A program made the position numbers and the translations under genes. Below are positions 33,518 through 41,908 of a DNA stretch of 64,000 bases, piece by piece. A model generated the notes under the pieces. The model worked only from the letters and a program-made list of their open reading frames with translations. It did not search any database and was not told where the DNA came from. Each line of letters opens with the position of its first letter. The first letter of the stretch is position 1. This stretch comes from Dongia_B sp964406155 (lineage in GTDB: Bacteria > Pseudomonadota > Alphaproteobacteria > Dongiales > Dongiaceae). The stretch is from assembly GCA_964406155.1 (NCBI GenBank), contig CAYOQR010000004.1, forward strand, positions 62,001 to 126,000, written 5' to 3'.

Positions 33518-33883
33518 ATGAAATCCTGTCTGGTGGTCGACGATTCCAAAGTCGTGCGTATGGTCGCCCGCAAGATTCTCGAAAGTCTGAATTTCCGGAT
33601 CGACGAAGCCGAGAACGGCCAGACGGCCATGGACTTCTGTCAGAAGCAGATGCCGGACGCCATTCTGCTGGACTGGAACATGCCGGTCATGAGCGGGATC
33701 GAGTTCCTGCGGCATCTGCGCAAGATGGATGGCGGCCAGATGCCGGTGGTGGTGTTCTGCACCACCGAGAACGACATCCAGCATATCCAGGAGGCGATCG
33801 GGGCGGGGGCCAATGAATACATCATGAAGCCCTTCGACAGCGAGATCATCGAATCCAAGTTCAACCAGGTCGGCCTGATCTGA
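33518..33883 (+). CDS. cheY: Chemotaxis response regulator CheY
   Basis: A stand-alone 121-residue receiver domain. It has the acidic pocket (VVDDSKVVR), the phospho-acceptor Asp in AILLDWNMPVMSG, the Thr in FCTTEND and the Lys in YIMKPFD. It is preceded by GGGTGGAG. In this cluster it should be the flagellar-motor-binding regulator phosphorylated by the globin-bearing CheA. The gene follows cheW after 86 bases. Confidence 0.92.
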   Translation: MKSCLVVDDSKVVRMVARKILESLNFRIDEAENGQTAMDFCQKQMPDAILLDWNMPVMSGIEFLRHLRKMDGGQMPVVVFCTTENDIQHIQEAIGAGANEYIMKPFDSEIIESKFNQVGLI

Positions 33884-33907
33884 CGAGTAACGGAGTAGCG
33901 TAAGCGG

Positions 33908-35068
33908 ATGGCAATCGGTCAAACAGCGGTCAAGTCGCCCAATCCCGCCGCCGGGGCCCCGGTCAAGGTCATGGTGGTGGATGATTCCATGGTCATTCGC
34001 GGCCTGCTGACCCGCACCCTGGAATCCGATCCGGCGATCAAGGTGGTGGCCAGTGCCGGCAACGGCAAGGCCGCCCTGGACCTGCTGGCCAAGACCGATA
34101 TCGACGTGGTGGTGCTGGATATCGAAATGCCGGTGATGGACGGCATGACCGCCCTGCCGCAAATGATCGCCGCCAAGCCCTATCTCCAGGTCATCATGGC
34201 CTCGACGCTGACCCTGAAGGGCGCTTCGATCAGCATGAAGGCGCTGTCCATGGGGGCGGCGGATTACGTGCCGAAGCCGACCTCGACCAGCGAGATCAAC
34301 GGGGCGGCGGATTTCAAGACCGACCTCGTCGCCAAGGTGAAGAACTGGGGTATCGTCGCACGCCGCCGCCGTGGACCCGGCAGTCCGGCGGTGGGGGCGG
34401 GCGCACCGGCGCCAGCCACTGCCGCGCCGGCGCCGCGCAAGCTCTATGGCCAGGCGGCGGTGACGTTGCGCCCGGCCGGCACGATGAAGCCCGACTGCCT
34501 GGTGATCGGCAGCTCGACCGGCGGCCCGCAGGCGCTCTTCAAGGTTTTCCAGATGCTGGGGCCGGTCAGCCATCTGCCGGTCTTCGTGACCCAGCATATG
34601 CCGGCCACCTTCACCACCATCCTCGCCGAGCATCTGGCGACGGCCAGCGGCATGCCGGCCGCCGAGGCCAAGGATGGCGAGCCGGTGGTCAATGGCCGCA
34701 TCTATGTGGCGCCCGGCGACTTCCACATGACGATCATGGTGGAGGGCGGCCGCAAGGTGATGCGGATCAACAAGAACCCGCCCGAGAATTTCTGCCGCCC
34801 GGCGGTCGATCCCATGCTGCGATCGATCACCAAGGCCTATGGCAACAAGGCGCTGTTCTGCATGCTGACCGGCATGGGGCAGGACGGTCTCAAGGGGGCC
34901 CAGGAACTGACGGCCGGCGGCGGCACCGTGATCGCCCAGGATGAGGCGACCAGCGTGGTCTGGGGGATGCCGGGGGCGGTCGCGACACATGGCCTGTGCA
35001 GTGCGGTCCTGCCGCTATCGGATATCGGTCCCTATATCCGGAAGTTCATCTCGAGGACGGGCCTATGA
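33908..35068 (+). CDS. cheB: Chemotaxis protein-glutamate methylesterase CheB
   Basis: The 386-residue protein has an N-terminal receiver (VMVVDDSMVIRG, Asp in VVVLDIEMPVMDG), a Pro/Ala linker near 160-180 and a CheB methylesterase domain with the catalytic Ser in IGSSTGGPQAL, His in TQHMPATFT and Asp in LTGMGQDG. It removes methyl groups from chemoreceptors for adaptation. Its stop overlaps the cheR start (ATGA). No receptor (MCP) gene is visible in the window, so receptors are encoded elsewhere. Confidence 0.93.
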   Translation: MAIGQTAVKSPNPAAGAPVKVMVVDDSMVIRGLLTRTLESDPAIKVVASAGNGKAALDLLAKTDIDVVVLDIEMPVMDGMTALPQMIAAKPYLQVIMASTLTLKGASISMKALSMGAADYVPKPTSTSEINGAADFKTDLVAKVKNWGIVARRRRGPGSPAVGAGAPAPATAAPAPRKLYGQAAVTLRPAGTMKPDCLVIGSSTGGPQALFKVFQMLGPVSHLPVFVTQHMPATFTTILAEHLATASGMPAAEAKDGEPVVNGRIYVAPGDFHMTIMVEGGRKVMRINKNPPENFCRPAVDPMLRSITKAYGNKALFCMLTGMGQDGLKGAQELTAGGGTVIAQDEATSVVWGMPGAVATHGLCSAVLPLSDIGPYIRKFISRTGL

Positions 35069-36207
35069 CGGTGACCGATTTCGAATTCATCTGCCAGATC
35101 CTGCGGGACCGTTCCGGCCTGGTGCTCACCAACGACAAGGCCTATCTGCTGGAAAGCCGCCTGCTGCCGGTCGCGCGCAAGTGGAAGATGACCGGGTTCG
35201 ACGATCTGGTGAAGGCGCTCCGGGCGCGATCGGAAGAGGCGATGGTGCGTGACGTGGTCGAAGCCATGACCACCAACGAATCCTTCTTCTTCCGCGACAC
35301 CAAGCCCTTCGACCAGTTCAAGCAGCTGATCCTGCCGGCCCTGCTGAAGAACCGCGCCGCCAGCAAGACGATCCGCATCTGGAGTGCCGCCTGTTCCAGC
35401 GGCCAGGAAGCCTATTCGCTGGCGATGATCCTCTCGGAGATGGCGCCGCAGCTCGCCGGCTGGAAGATCGACATCGTCGGCACCGACCTCTCGACCGAGA
35501 TCCTGACCCGGGCGAAAGACGGGTTGTATTCGCAGTTCGAGGTGCAACGCGGCCTGCCGATCACCCTGCTCGTCAAATATTTCCAGCAGGTCGGCGATCG
35601 CTGGCAGATCAGCCAGAAGATCCGCAGCGCCGTGCAGTACCGTGAATTCAACCTGCTCAACGATCCGGGGTCGCTCGGCCGCTTCGACGTGGTGTTCTGC
35701 CGCAACGTGCTGATCTATTTCGATCAGCCGACCAAGGCCAAGGTGCTGAACGGGATCGCCAAGCAGATGCCGGAAGACGGCTATCTGATCCTCGGCGGCG
35801 CGGAAACCGTGCTCGGCCTGACCGACCGTTTCCAGCTCGTCACCGGCCAGCGCGGGGTTTATTGCGTGGTCGGCGCCGATGCCGCCAAGCCCGCCGCCGG
35901 CTTCGTGACGCCGCCGCGTCCGCTGGCGGGTACCGCGACAACCGGGACCGGCACGTTCGGAACTGGCACATTTGGAACTGGCGCAGCCGGCCTCAGTGGC
36001 CTCGGCACCACGCCGCCCCGGCCGGCGGCACCGCTGGGAACCACGCCCGCCACGGCCAAACCGGTTGTGCCGACGCCAGGTGTTGGAACACCGGGTATCA
36101 CGACGCCGGGCATGACAACACCAGGCATGACAACACCGGGCACAACCACACCCGGCGCCGCCAAGCCGGCGACCACCTTCAGCAGCTTCAATATCCGTAA
36201 ACCCTGA
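35065..36207 (+). CDS. cheR: Chemotaxis methyltransferase CheR with a repetitive C-terminal tail
   Basis: The start at 35065 overlaps the cheB stop. Residues 1-275 form the usual CheR: an N-terminal helical domain (TNDKAYLLESRL, TTNESFFFRD) and the SAM-binding part (RIWSAACSSGQEAYSLAMIL; VGTDLSTEIL; FDVVFCRNVLIYF). The last ~105 residues are an unusual low-complexity tail rich in Gly, Thr and Pro with repeats such as TGTFGTGTFGTG and GMTTPGMTTPGTTTPG. Some CheR proteins bind receptors through C-terminal extensions, but such a tail is not the standard type. The tail DNA has short tandem repeats at about 35935-36170. Confidence 0.92.
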   Translation: MTVTDFEFICQILRDRSGLVLTNDKAYLLESRLLPVARKWKMTGFDDLVKALRARSEEAMVRDVVEAMTTNESFFFRDTKPFDQFKQLILPALLKNRAASKTIRIWSAACSSGQEAYSLAMILSEMAPQLAGWKIDIVGTDLSTEILTRAKDGLYSQFEVQRGLPITLLVKYFQQVGDRWQISQKIRSAVQYREFNLLNDPGSLGRFDVVFCRNVLIYFDQPTKAKVLNGIAKQMPEDGYLILGGAETVLGLTDRFQLVTGQRGVYCVVGADAAKPAAGFVTPPRPLAGTATTGTGTFGTGTFGTGAAGLSGLGTTPPRPAAPLGTTPATAKPVVPTPGVGTPGITTPGMTTPGMTTPGTTTPGAAKPATTFSSFNIRKP

Positions 36208-36286
36208 CTCCGGACGCCCCGGATCCGCAAATCCCGGATCCGCAAATCCCGACGGGCGGGATCGGCCCCGTCAATCCGGCGCCCGG

Positions 36287-36314
36287 AAAAAGGTGAGGGC
36301 GCTTACGCGCCCTC
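36287..36314 (-). terminator. Rho-independent terminator of ctrA overlapping its stop codon
   Basis: On the minus strand GAGGGCGC, loop GTAA, GCGCCCTC, ACC, TTTTT. The loop contains the ctrA stop codon, so the stem is partly coding. It separates ctrA from the convergent cheR. Confidence 0.75.
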
Positions 36315-37022
36315 TGCCGCCTTTTTCATGGGGCCGATGCGGGCTTCCTCGGGATCGCGCAGGACATAGCCGCGTCCCCAGACCGTCTCGATGTAATTCT
36401 CGCCACCGGTCGCCTGGGTCAGCTTCTTGCGCAGCTTGCAGACGAAGACGTCGATGATCTTCAGCTCCGGCTCGTCCATCCCGCCATAGAGATGGTTGAG
36501 GAACATTTCCTTGGTGAGGGTCGTGCCCTTGCGCAGCGAGAGCAGTTCCAGGATGCCGTATTCCTTGCCGGTCAGATGCAGCGGCTGGCCCTCGACCTCG
36601 ACTGTCCGGGTGTCGAGATTGACCAGCAGCTTGCCGGTCTGAATGAGGGAATCCGAATGCCCCTTGGAGCGGCGCACGATGGCTTGGATCCGCGCCAGCA
36701 ATTCGCGGCGGTCGAACGGCTTCGTCAGGTAGTCGTCGGCACCGAAGCCGAGACCCTTGATCTTGCTGTCGAGCTCATTGAGGCCGGACAAGATCAAAAT
36801 CGGTGTGTTGACCCGCGCCGACCGCAAACGCCGCAATACTTCATAGCCGTCGATATCCGGCAGCATCAGATCAAGAATGATGATGTCGTAATCGTAAAGC
36901 TTACCGATTTCGAGACCGTCTTCACCGAGATCAGTGGAATCGACAATATATCCCTCTGACTTCAGGATCAGCTCGATGCTCTGGGCGGTATTCGAATCAT
37001 CTTCGACGAGTAAGACCCGCAT
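36303..37022 (-). CDS. ctrA: Cell-cycle master response regulator CtrA
   Basis: The 239-residue protein is an OmpR-type response regulator with receiver Asp51 (IIILDLMLPDIDGYEVLRRL) and a winged-helix DNA-binding domain (LTGKEYGILELLSLRKGTTL; FVCKLRKKL; VWGRGYVL). The MRVLLVEDDSNTAQSIELIL start and DLMLPDIDG.EV are those of CtrA. CtrA controls replication, division and flagellar/chemotaxis genes in alphaproteobacteria. It is convergent to cheR and divergent to fliI, with CtrA-type TTAA elements in between, so it may control its own promoter. Confidence 0.95.
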   Translation of the reverse strand: MRVLLVEDDSNTAQSIELILKSEGYIVDSTDLGEDGLEIGKLYDYDIIILDLMLPDIDGYEVLRRLRSARVNTPILILSGLNELDSKIKGLGFGADDYLTKPFDRRELLARIQAIVRRSKGHSDSLIQTGKLLVNLDTRTVEVEGQPLHLTGKEYGILELLSLRKGTTLTKEMFLNHLYGGMDEPELKIIDVFVCKLRKKLTQATGGENYIETVWGRGYVLRDPEEARIGPMKKAAEGA

Positions 37023-37067
37023 GACGTCACCCCAGCCCCTTATTCCTGTCTTCTAGGACAGGTAGGT

Positions 37068-37084
37068 TTAATGTTAACCATTAA
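37068..37084 (-). promoter_or_regulatory. TTAA-rich palindrome upstream of ctrA (candidate CtrA site)
   Basis: Three TTAA half-sites at 37068-37071, 37074-37077 and 37081-37084 lie in a near-perfect palindrome, GTTTAATGTTAACCATTAAA, 46 bases upstream of the ctrA start. The spacing (2 and 3 bases) is not the classic N7, but TTAAC and close half-sites fit a CtrA-bound autoregulated promoter. Confidence 0.4.
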
Positions 37085-37230
37085 ACCGCTTTTCTGTAAA
37101 GCTAGGACAATCCTCGCGTTTTAATTGCCATATCCACCCCGGGTAAAACCGGGAATATAGGCTTTTCCTGCTGTTTTGGGACGCCGTTGCCAACAATTGT
37201 GGATTATGGGGATTTGATGAAACTTCATTG

Positions 37231-37245
37231 TTAACCGCGAGTTAA
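37231..37245. promoter_or_regulatory. CtrA box (TTAA-N7-TTAA) upstream of fliI
   Basis: TTAACCGCGAGTTAAC contains a perfect TTAA-N7-TTAA. It ends 55 bases before the ATG at 37301. As CtrA boxes usually lie near -35, this fits a transcription start near 37275 and favours the ATG at 37301 over a GTG at 37265 for fliI. Confidence 0.75.
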
Positions 37246-37300
37246 CGGCCCATCGCTAACCTGGGTGCAGCTCCACAATAGCGACGGCGATTTGGCTGAA

Positions 37301-38707
37301 ATGGCGCAAGCGGCATTCCTCGATCCAATTCTCAGAGAGATCGATCGGATCCCCGAACATCGGATTTACGGACGCGTGGCGGCGGTGCTGGGCATGCTGG
37401 TGGAGATCGCCGGCATTGAAAACAGCCTCACGATCGGCGCCCGCTGCGACCTCGTCGACCGCGCCAACCGCCGGGTGGGCTGCGAGATCGTCGGCTTCCG
37501 CAACGGCCGCGCGCTGGCCATGGCCTATGGCTCGCTGGAAGGCGTCGGCCTCGGCAGCAAGGCGATCGTGGTCGATACCGATCCCGTGGTGCGGCCGACC
37601 AATGCCTGGCTCGGCCGGGTGGTGAATGCTTTCGGCGAGCCGATCGACGGCAAGGGGCCGCTGCCGACCGGCACTGTTGCCTGCCGCATCCGGGCCAATC
37701 CGCCGCCGGCGCATGCGCGGGCGCGGGTCGGCGGCAAAATCGATCTTGGTGTCCGCTCGTTGAATACCTTCACCTCCTGCTGCGAAGGCCAGCGTATGGG
37801 CATCTTCGCGGCCTCCGGCGTCGGCAAGTCGGTGCTGCTCTCGATGATCGCCCGCTATACCTCGCTGGAGGTGAATGTCATCGGCCTGATCGGCGAGCGC
37901 GGCCGCGAGGTGCAGGAATTCGTGGTCGATGAACTGGGCGAGGAGGGGCTGGCGCGCAGCGTCGTCGTCGTCGCGACTTCGGATGAATCGCCGCTGATGC
38001 GGCGCCAGGCGGCACAGATGACCCTGACGCTGGCGGAATTCTTCCGCGATCAGGGGCGCGATGTGCTCTGCATGATGGACAGCGTCACCCGTTTCGCCAT
38101 GGCGATGCGCGAGATCGGCCTCAGCGCCGGCGAGCCGCCGGCCAGCAAGGGCTATACGCCCTCGACCTTCGCCGAATTGCCGCGCCTCCTGGAACGGGCG
38201 GGGCCGGGTGTCGCGGGCTCCGGCTCGATCACCGGCCTCTTCACCGTGCTGGTGGAGGGCGACGACCATAACGAGCCGGTGGCCGATGCGGTGCGCGGTA
38301 TTCTCGACGGCCATATCGTGCTGGAACGCTCGATCGGCGAACGTGGCCGCTATCCGGCGGTGAATATCCTGCGCTCGCTCTCCCGCGTCATGCCGGGTTG
38401 CAACACGCCGGCGCAGAATGCCCTGGTGCGCCAGGCGCGGCTGCAGATGTCGGTTTACGAAGACATGGCCGAACTGATCCGCCTCGGCGCCTATCGGCGC
38501 GGCACGGATCCGGCGGTGGATGAAGCGATCCGCCTCTATCCGACAATCGAGGCCTTTCTCCTGCAGCAGCGCGGCGAGCGCAGCGATCTGGAAACCGGCT
38601 ATCACCAGCTCTCGGCGATTCTCGGCATGTCCTATGCCGGGGAGGCTGGTGCTGGTGAGGCAGACGAGATGACGGTTGACGCCGATCAACTGGGCACGAC
38701 TGCATGA
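37301..38707 (+). CDS. fliI: Flagellar export ATPase FliI
   Basis: The 468-residue protein is the T3SS/flagellar ATPase related to F1 beta. It has Walker A ASGVGKSVLLSM, Walker B-like DVLCMMDSVTRFAMAMREIG and YTPSTFAELPRLLERAG. A GTG at 37265 would extend it by 12 residues, but it lies too near the CtrA box. It drives substrate unfolding for the export gate with FliH and FliJ. Its stop overlaps the fliJ start (ATGA). Confidence 0.93.
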   Translation: MAQAAFLDPILREIDRIPEHRIYGRVAAVLGMLVEIAGIENSLTIGARCDLVDRANRRVGCEIVGFRNGRALAMAYGSLEGVGLGSKAIVVDTDPVVRPTNAWLGRVVNAFGEPIDGKGPLPTGTVACRIRANPPPAHARARVGGKIDLGVRSLNTFTSCCEGQRMGIFAASGVGKSVLLSMIARYTSLEVNVIGLIGERGREVQEFVVDELGEEGLARSVVVVATSDESPLMRRQAAQMTLTLAEFFRDQGRDVLCMMDSVTRFAMAMREIGLSAGEPPASKGYTPSTFAELPRLLERAGPGVAGSGSITGLFTVLVEGDDHNEPVADAVRGILDGHIVLERSIGERGRYPAVNILRSLSRVMPGCNTPAQNALVRQARLQMSVYEDMAELIRLGAYRRGTDPAVDEAIRLYPTIEAFLLQQRGERSDLETGYHQLSAILGMSYAGEAGAGEADEMTVDADQLGTTA

Positions 38708-39129
38708 GCGGTCTCGATCAGCTCCTCCGGTTGCAGAAATGGACCTTGGATGAAAAGCGGCGCCAGGCGACGGATCTGGAAGCACTGATCGAGAAGCTGC
38801 GTCAGGATATCAGCGATCTCGACCGCGATGTGGCGCGGGAAATCGCCGCCGCCCAGCAATCCATCGACCTGCAGCGTGGCTTGCCGGCCTATCGCAAGAT
38901 CATGCAGGAGCGCCGCGAGCGCATCGAATTATCGATCGCCAATGTGCAGGCGGAACTGCAGCGCCTGCAGGACGAGATCGCCGAAGCTTTCGGCGAGTTG
39001 AAGAAGACGGAACAGGCGATCGAGAACCGCAAGCAGCGCCAGCGCCAGAAGGAAAGCCGGCGTGAGCAGATCGCCAGCGACGAAATGGGCATCGATCTGC
39101 ATCGCCGCCGCCGGACTCACGAAAACTGA
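38704..39129 (+). CDS. fliJ: FliJ-like export chaperone/stalk protein
   Basis: The 141-residue protein is almost entirely coiled coil (long helices rich in Glu, Arg, Gln and Lys) and starts within the fliI stop, the usual place of FliJ. LQKWTLDEKRRQATDLEALI at the start and the two-helix hairpin are typical. FliJ inserts in the FliI hexamer and links it to FlhA. No other function competes. Confidence 0.85.
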   Translation: MSGLDQLLRLQKWTLDEKRRQATDLEALIEKLRQDISDLDRDVAREIAAAQQSIDLQRGLPAYRKIMQERRERIELSIANVQAELQRLQDEIAEAFGELKKTEQAIENRKQRQRQKESRREQIASDEMGIDLHRRRRTHEN

Positions 39130-39175
39130 CAATCGGAAAGACGGGCCGCCCCCTTGCGCGGGCGAGCCGCTCCTT

Positions 39176-39742
39176 TCAAGCCACACCCAACTGACGCAAT
39201 TCGGCATCGCGCCGGGGCGCATCCGACGCCAGGAAGAATTCGTCCAATTGCGGCGGCGGCACAATGGTGCCCGCCAGCATCGCATGCGCCTGGCCGCGAT
39301 GATGGATCTGGTGCACGAAGAGATGTGCCAGGATGGCGCCGATGGTTTCGCGGTAATCGATGCCATCGCGGCGGTCGATGCCGACGATGCGCGTCAGCTC
39401 CGCCTCGGTCAGCTTATCGCAAAAGGCAACCAGCTCCCGGTCCACCTGGCGCTGCGCCGTGGCCAGGCTGGCGGCGGTCCGGTGCGGCGCTTCCGGCTTC
39501 AGCGACTGGCGGCCAGTCCCCTGCATATCCGCGAGATATTTCCGGTCGACCAGGAGGATGTGATTGAGCGTCTCCATCAGCGACGGGAAGAAGCTGATCC
39601 GGGTCGCGCGGAAATCGTCATCGCTGAGTTTCAGACAGGCGGCCAGCAGTCGCGCATTGGACCAGGCATTGTTGCGCGCCATCGCCCGGTAATGATCGAC
39701 AAGAGAATGATCGGCAGAAGAATGATTGACAGGGGACGACAT
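39176..39742 (-). CDS. DinB-family (YfiT-like) putative metal-dependent protein
   Basis: The ATG at 39742 has GGAGGG ten bases upstream and is chosen over 39754. The 188-residue protein is a four-helix DinB/DUF664-type fold with probable metal-binding His in NHILLVDRKYL and HLFVHQIHHRGQ. This superfamily contains thiol-transferase-like and unknown enzymes, often stress-related. It is last in direction of the flhF-flhG region but has no flagellar link; it converges with fliJ. Confidence 0.75.
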   Translation of the reverse strand: MSSPVNHSSADHSLVDHYRAMARNNAWSNARLLAACLKLSDDDFRATRISFFPSLMETLNHILLVDRKYLADMQGTGRQSLKPEAPHRTAASLATAQRQVDRELVAFCDKLTEAELTRIVGIDRRDGIDYRETIGAILAHLFVHQIHHRGQAHAMLAGTIVPPPQLDEFFLASDAPRRDAELRQLGVA

Positions 39743-39793
39743 GCTTCCCTCCATGCTGCTGTTAGGATGGCAGAATGAAGGCGAAGTCGCGCG

Positions 39794-41884
39794 CTATGCA
39801 ACCACGCTGGGTGGCGCTTCGGCGATCTCGTCCAGGGGTGAGACGGGGAAGCGTGTCGTCGCCTGGAAGCTGATATCGCCGGCATAATTGCCGAGCGCCC
39901 GGGCTTCGGCGAAGAGATTGCCGATATCGCGCCGGGCGGTTTCCGGCAGTGGGCGATGGCTGCGCACCATCAGGTCGAAGCGGGCCTTCCGCACCAGCCC
40001 ATCCAACTGGCAGGCGCCGAGGCGGGTGAAGTTCACATCGACGACAAAGCGTGTGGCATTGCCGTCGGCATCGTCGTCCTGCTGGCCGCGTTTCGGGCGG
40101 CGATAGAAGAGATTGATCTGCTGCAGCCGGCCGTCATCCCAGATCGGCAGGAAGAAGCAGCGCCAGTCCTGGCCCCGTCCGTCCTGGGCCAGGAGGGAAA
40201 GCTGCATGAACTCGTCGCGCAACTTGCCGAGCGCATCGCTTTTGCCGCTGTTCTTCAGGGCGATGCCCAGCGGGCCGAACAGTTTTTCGAAATTGCCGTT
40301 GCGGAAGGCATCGATGGCGGCGGCCAGGCTGGCGCCCAGGCGGCTGCCGGCCTGTGGCAGGGCCGCTGTCGCGGCAGAGAGATCCTTGGCCAGGGCTTGG
40401 GCTGCCGGATTGGCGGCCGTGCCGTCCGCCGCGCCGCCGGGTTGCAGCGTCATCAGGAGATCGGCGAGCGTGGGCCAGCCGCGCGCCAGATTGAAGGCGG
40501 TCGATTGCGGCGTCAGCGGCAAGGATGTGGCATTGCCCGGGAGGGAGGCCTCTGAGAGATCGAGCGCCAGCAGGATCTTGGTGCCAGCCGGCAGCGACAT
40601 GCGCTCATGCAGCACCAGATCGCCGAGCGAGGTATGGATGACGGAATGACCGGCCGGCGTCTGGCCGATGATCTGGCCGAGCAGGGTGTTCTTGCCGCCG
40701 CCAAGCAGACCGGGCTGGTTCAGGCCGGGCAGGTCGAGAACTTCGCCGGGCTGGTTCTGGATCGCCAGCACCTGCAGCTTCACCTCGGTGCCGGTGGCGA
40801 GAGCATTATTGGCGAGAGCGTTATTAGCCTGCGCGCCGCCCGTCATGCCGGCGCCGGGCTGGCTACCGGATTGGGTGCCGGGCTGACCCTGTGGGGTTGT
40901 CCTGGTGAGCGCGGCCGTCGGTGTCGCGGCGCCGTCCTCCTGCAATTGCGCGAGCAGCATGGCCGCGCCCGGGGGCAGGGTGCCGGCTTTCGATTTGGCG
41001 GCACCGGCGGTTTCCCCGGCGGCGAGGGCGCTGGTCAAGGCTGATGATGCCGCACCGAAGAACAAGGCCTCGATCTTGTCGCGGATCTGCGGGATCAGCG
41101 AGGTACCGGTGACCGCCTCGGCCGGCAGCCGGGTCGCCGGATTGGCCGCGACGTTTCCAGCACCCGGATTGGCGGAGGGTGTATTGGAGGGAGCCGGTGC
41201 TGCACTTCCAGGCGCCGGCATCGCTGATTCAGGCATCGGCGATCCCGGCACCGCCGCTCCCGCTATTGCACCCGATTGCGGTACCAGGGTCAGCAGGTCG
41301 CGTGGCAGGGCTTGGACCACGACGGCGCTGAGCGTCTGGCCGGCCACGACGAGAACGGGCTTGGCCGGCGGCTCGACCTGCGGGCTCGACTGGGTCGTCG
41401 GTTGAGGGGATGTCGCGGGCGTCTTGACCGGGCCGCCGGTACCGGCATTGCCGGAGACGCCGCCGCCGGTGGCGGGCGCCGGACCCGCGCCGGTTCCGGA
41501 GGCCTGAGCCGGGACCGAAGGCGGATGCGGAGCCGGCGTCTGCGATTGTTGCGGCTGGGGTGTTTGCGGCAGCGGGGACAGGCCCGGCGGATCAATCGAG
41601 AGGACCATGACTTGCAGACGATCTCCGATGGCGCGGACTTCCAGGGTGACATGGCTGCCGGGCGGTAGATTGGCGTTGGTCGCGACTTTCAGGACGCCGT
41701 GATCGGTGGCGATGGTCAGCAGGCCGTCGCCGCCACGCCCCTGGACCGTGCCGCGCAGGATCGTGCCGTTATCCATGCCGGCGATATGGCGCGGCGGATC
41801 GGGAACGGTACCGGTGATGGCAACGGCGCTGACGGCGCCGACCGGGCTGGGCAGTCGCGGCGCGCTGACATTGAAGTCGCTCAC
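39794..41884 (-). CDS. FliK-like hook-length control family protein (second FliK-type)
   Basis: The 696-residue protein has a conserved N-terminal ~100-residue part (GTILRGTVQGRGGDGLLTIA), a long Pro/Ala/Gly-rich disordered middle with repeats (ANNALANNALATG; APGSAAPAPSNTP), and a folded C-terminal region (RFVVDVNFTRLGACQLDGLV, RKARFDLMVRSHRPLPE) related to the Flg_hook domain of FliK. The true fliK is at 53876-55774, so this is a paralogous type. It lies just after flhG at the end of the large fli-flh run. Its function is unclear: a second ruler/substrate-switch protein, or a flagellar-number accessory. Confidence 0.65.
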   Translation of the reverse strand: MSDFNVSAPRLPSPVGAVSAVAITGTVPDPPRHIAGMDNGTILRGTVQGRGGDGLLTIATDHGVLKVATNANLPPGSHVTLEVRAIGDRLQVMVLSIDPPGLSPLPQTPQPQQSQTPAPHPPSVPAQASGTGAGPAPATGGGVSGNAGTGGPVKTPATSPQPTTQSSPQVEPPAKPVLVVAGQTLSAVVVQALPRDLLTLVPQSGAIAGAAVPGSPMPESAMPAPGSAAPAPSNTPSANPGAGNVAANPATRLPAEAVTGTSLIPQIRDKIEALFFGAASSALTSALAAGETAGAAKSKAGTLPPGAAMLLAQLQEDGAATPTAALTRTTPQGQPGTQSGSQPGAGMTGGAQANNALANNALATGTEVKLQVLAIQNQPGEVLDLPGLNQPGLLGGGKNTLLGQIIGQTPAGHSVIHTSLGDLVLHERMSLPAGTKILLALDLSEASLPGNATSLPLTPQSTAFNLARGWPTLADLLMTLQPGGAADGTAANPAAQALAKDLSAATAALPQAGSRLGASLAAAIDAFRNGNFEKLFGPLGIALKNSGKSDALGKLRDEFMQLSLLAQDGRGQDWRCFFLPIWDDGRLQQINLFYRRPKRGQQDDDADGNATRFVVDVNFTRLGACQLDGLVRKARFDLMVRSHRPLPETARRDIGNLFAEARALGNYAGDISFQATTRFPVSPLDEIAEAPPSVVA

Positions 41885-41908
41885 GGCTTCCCGGTTCCTG
41901 TTTGCGGG

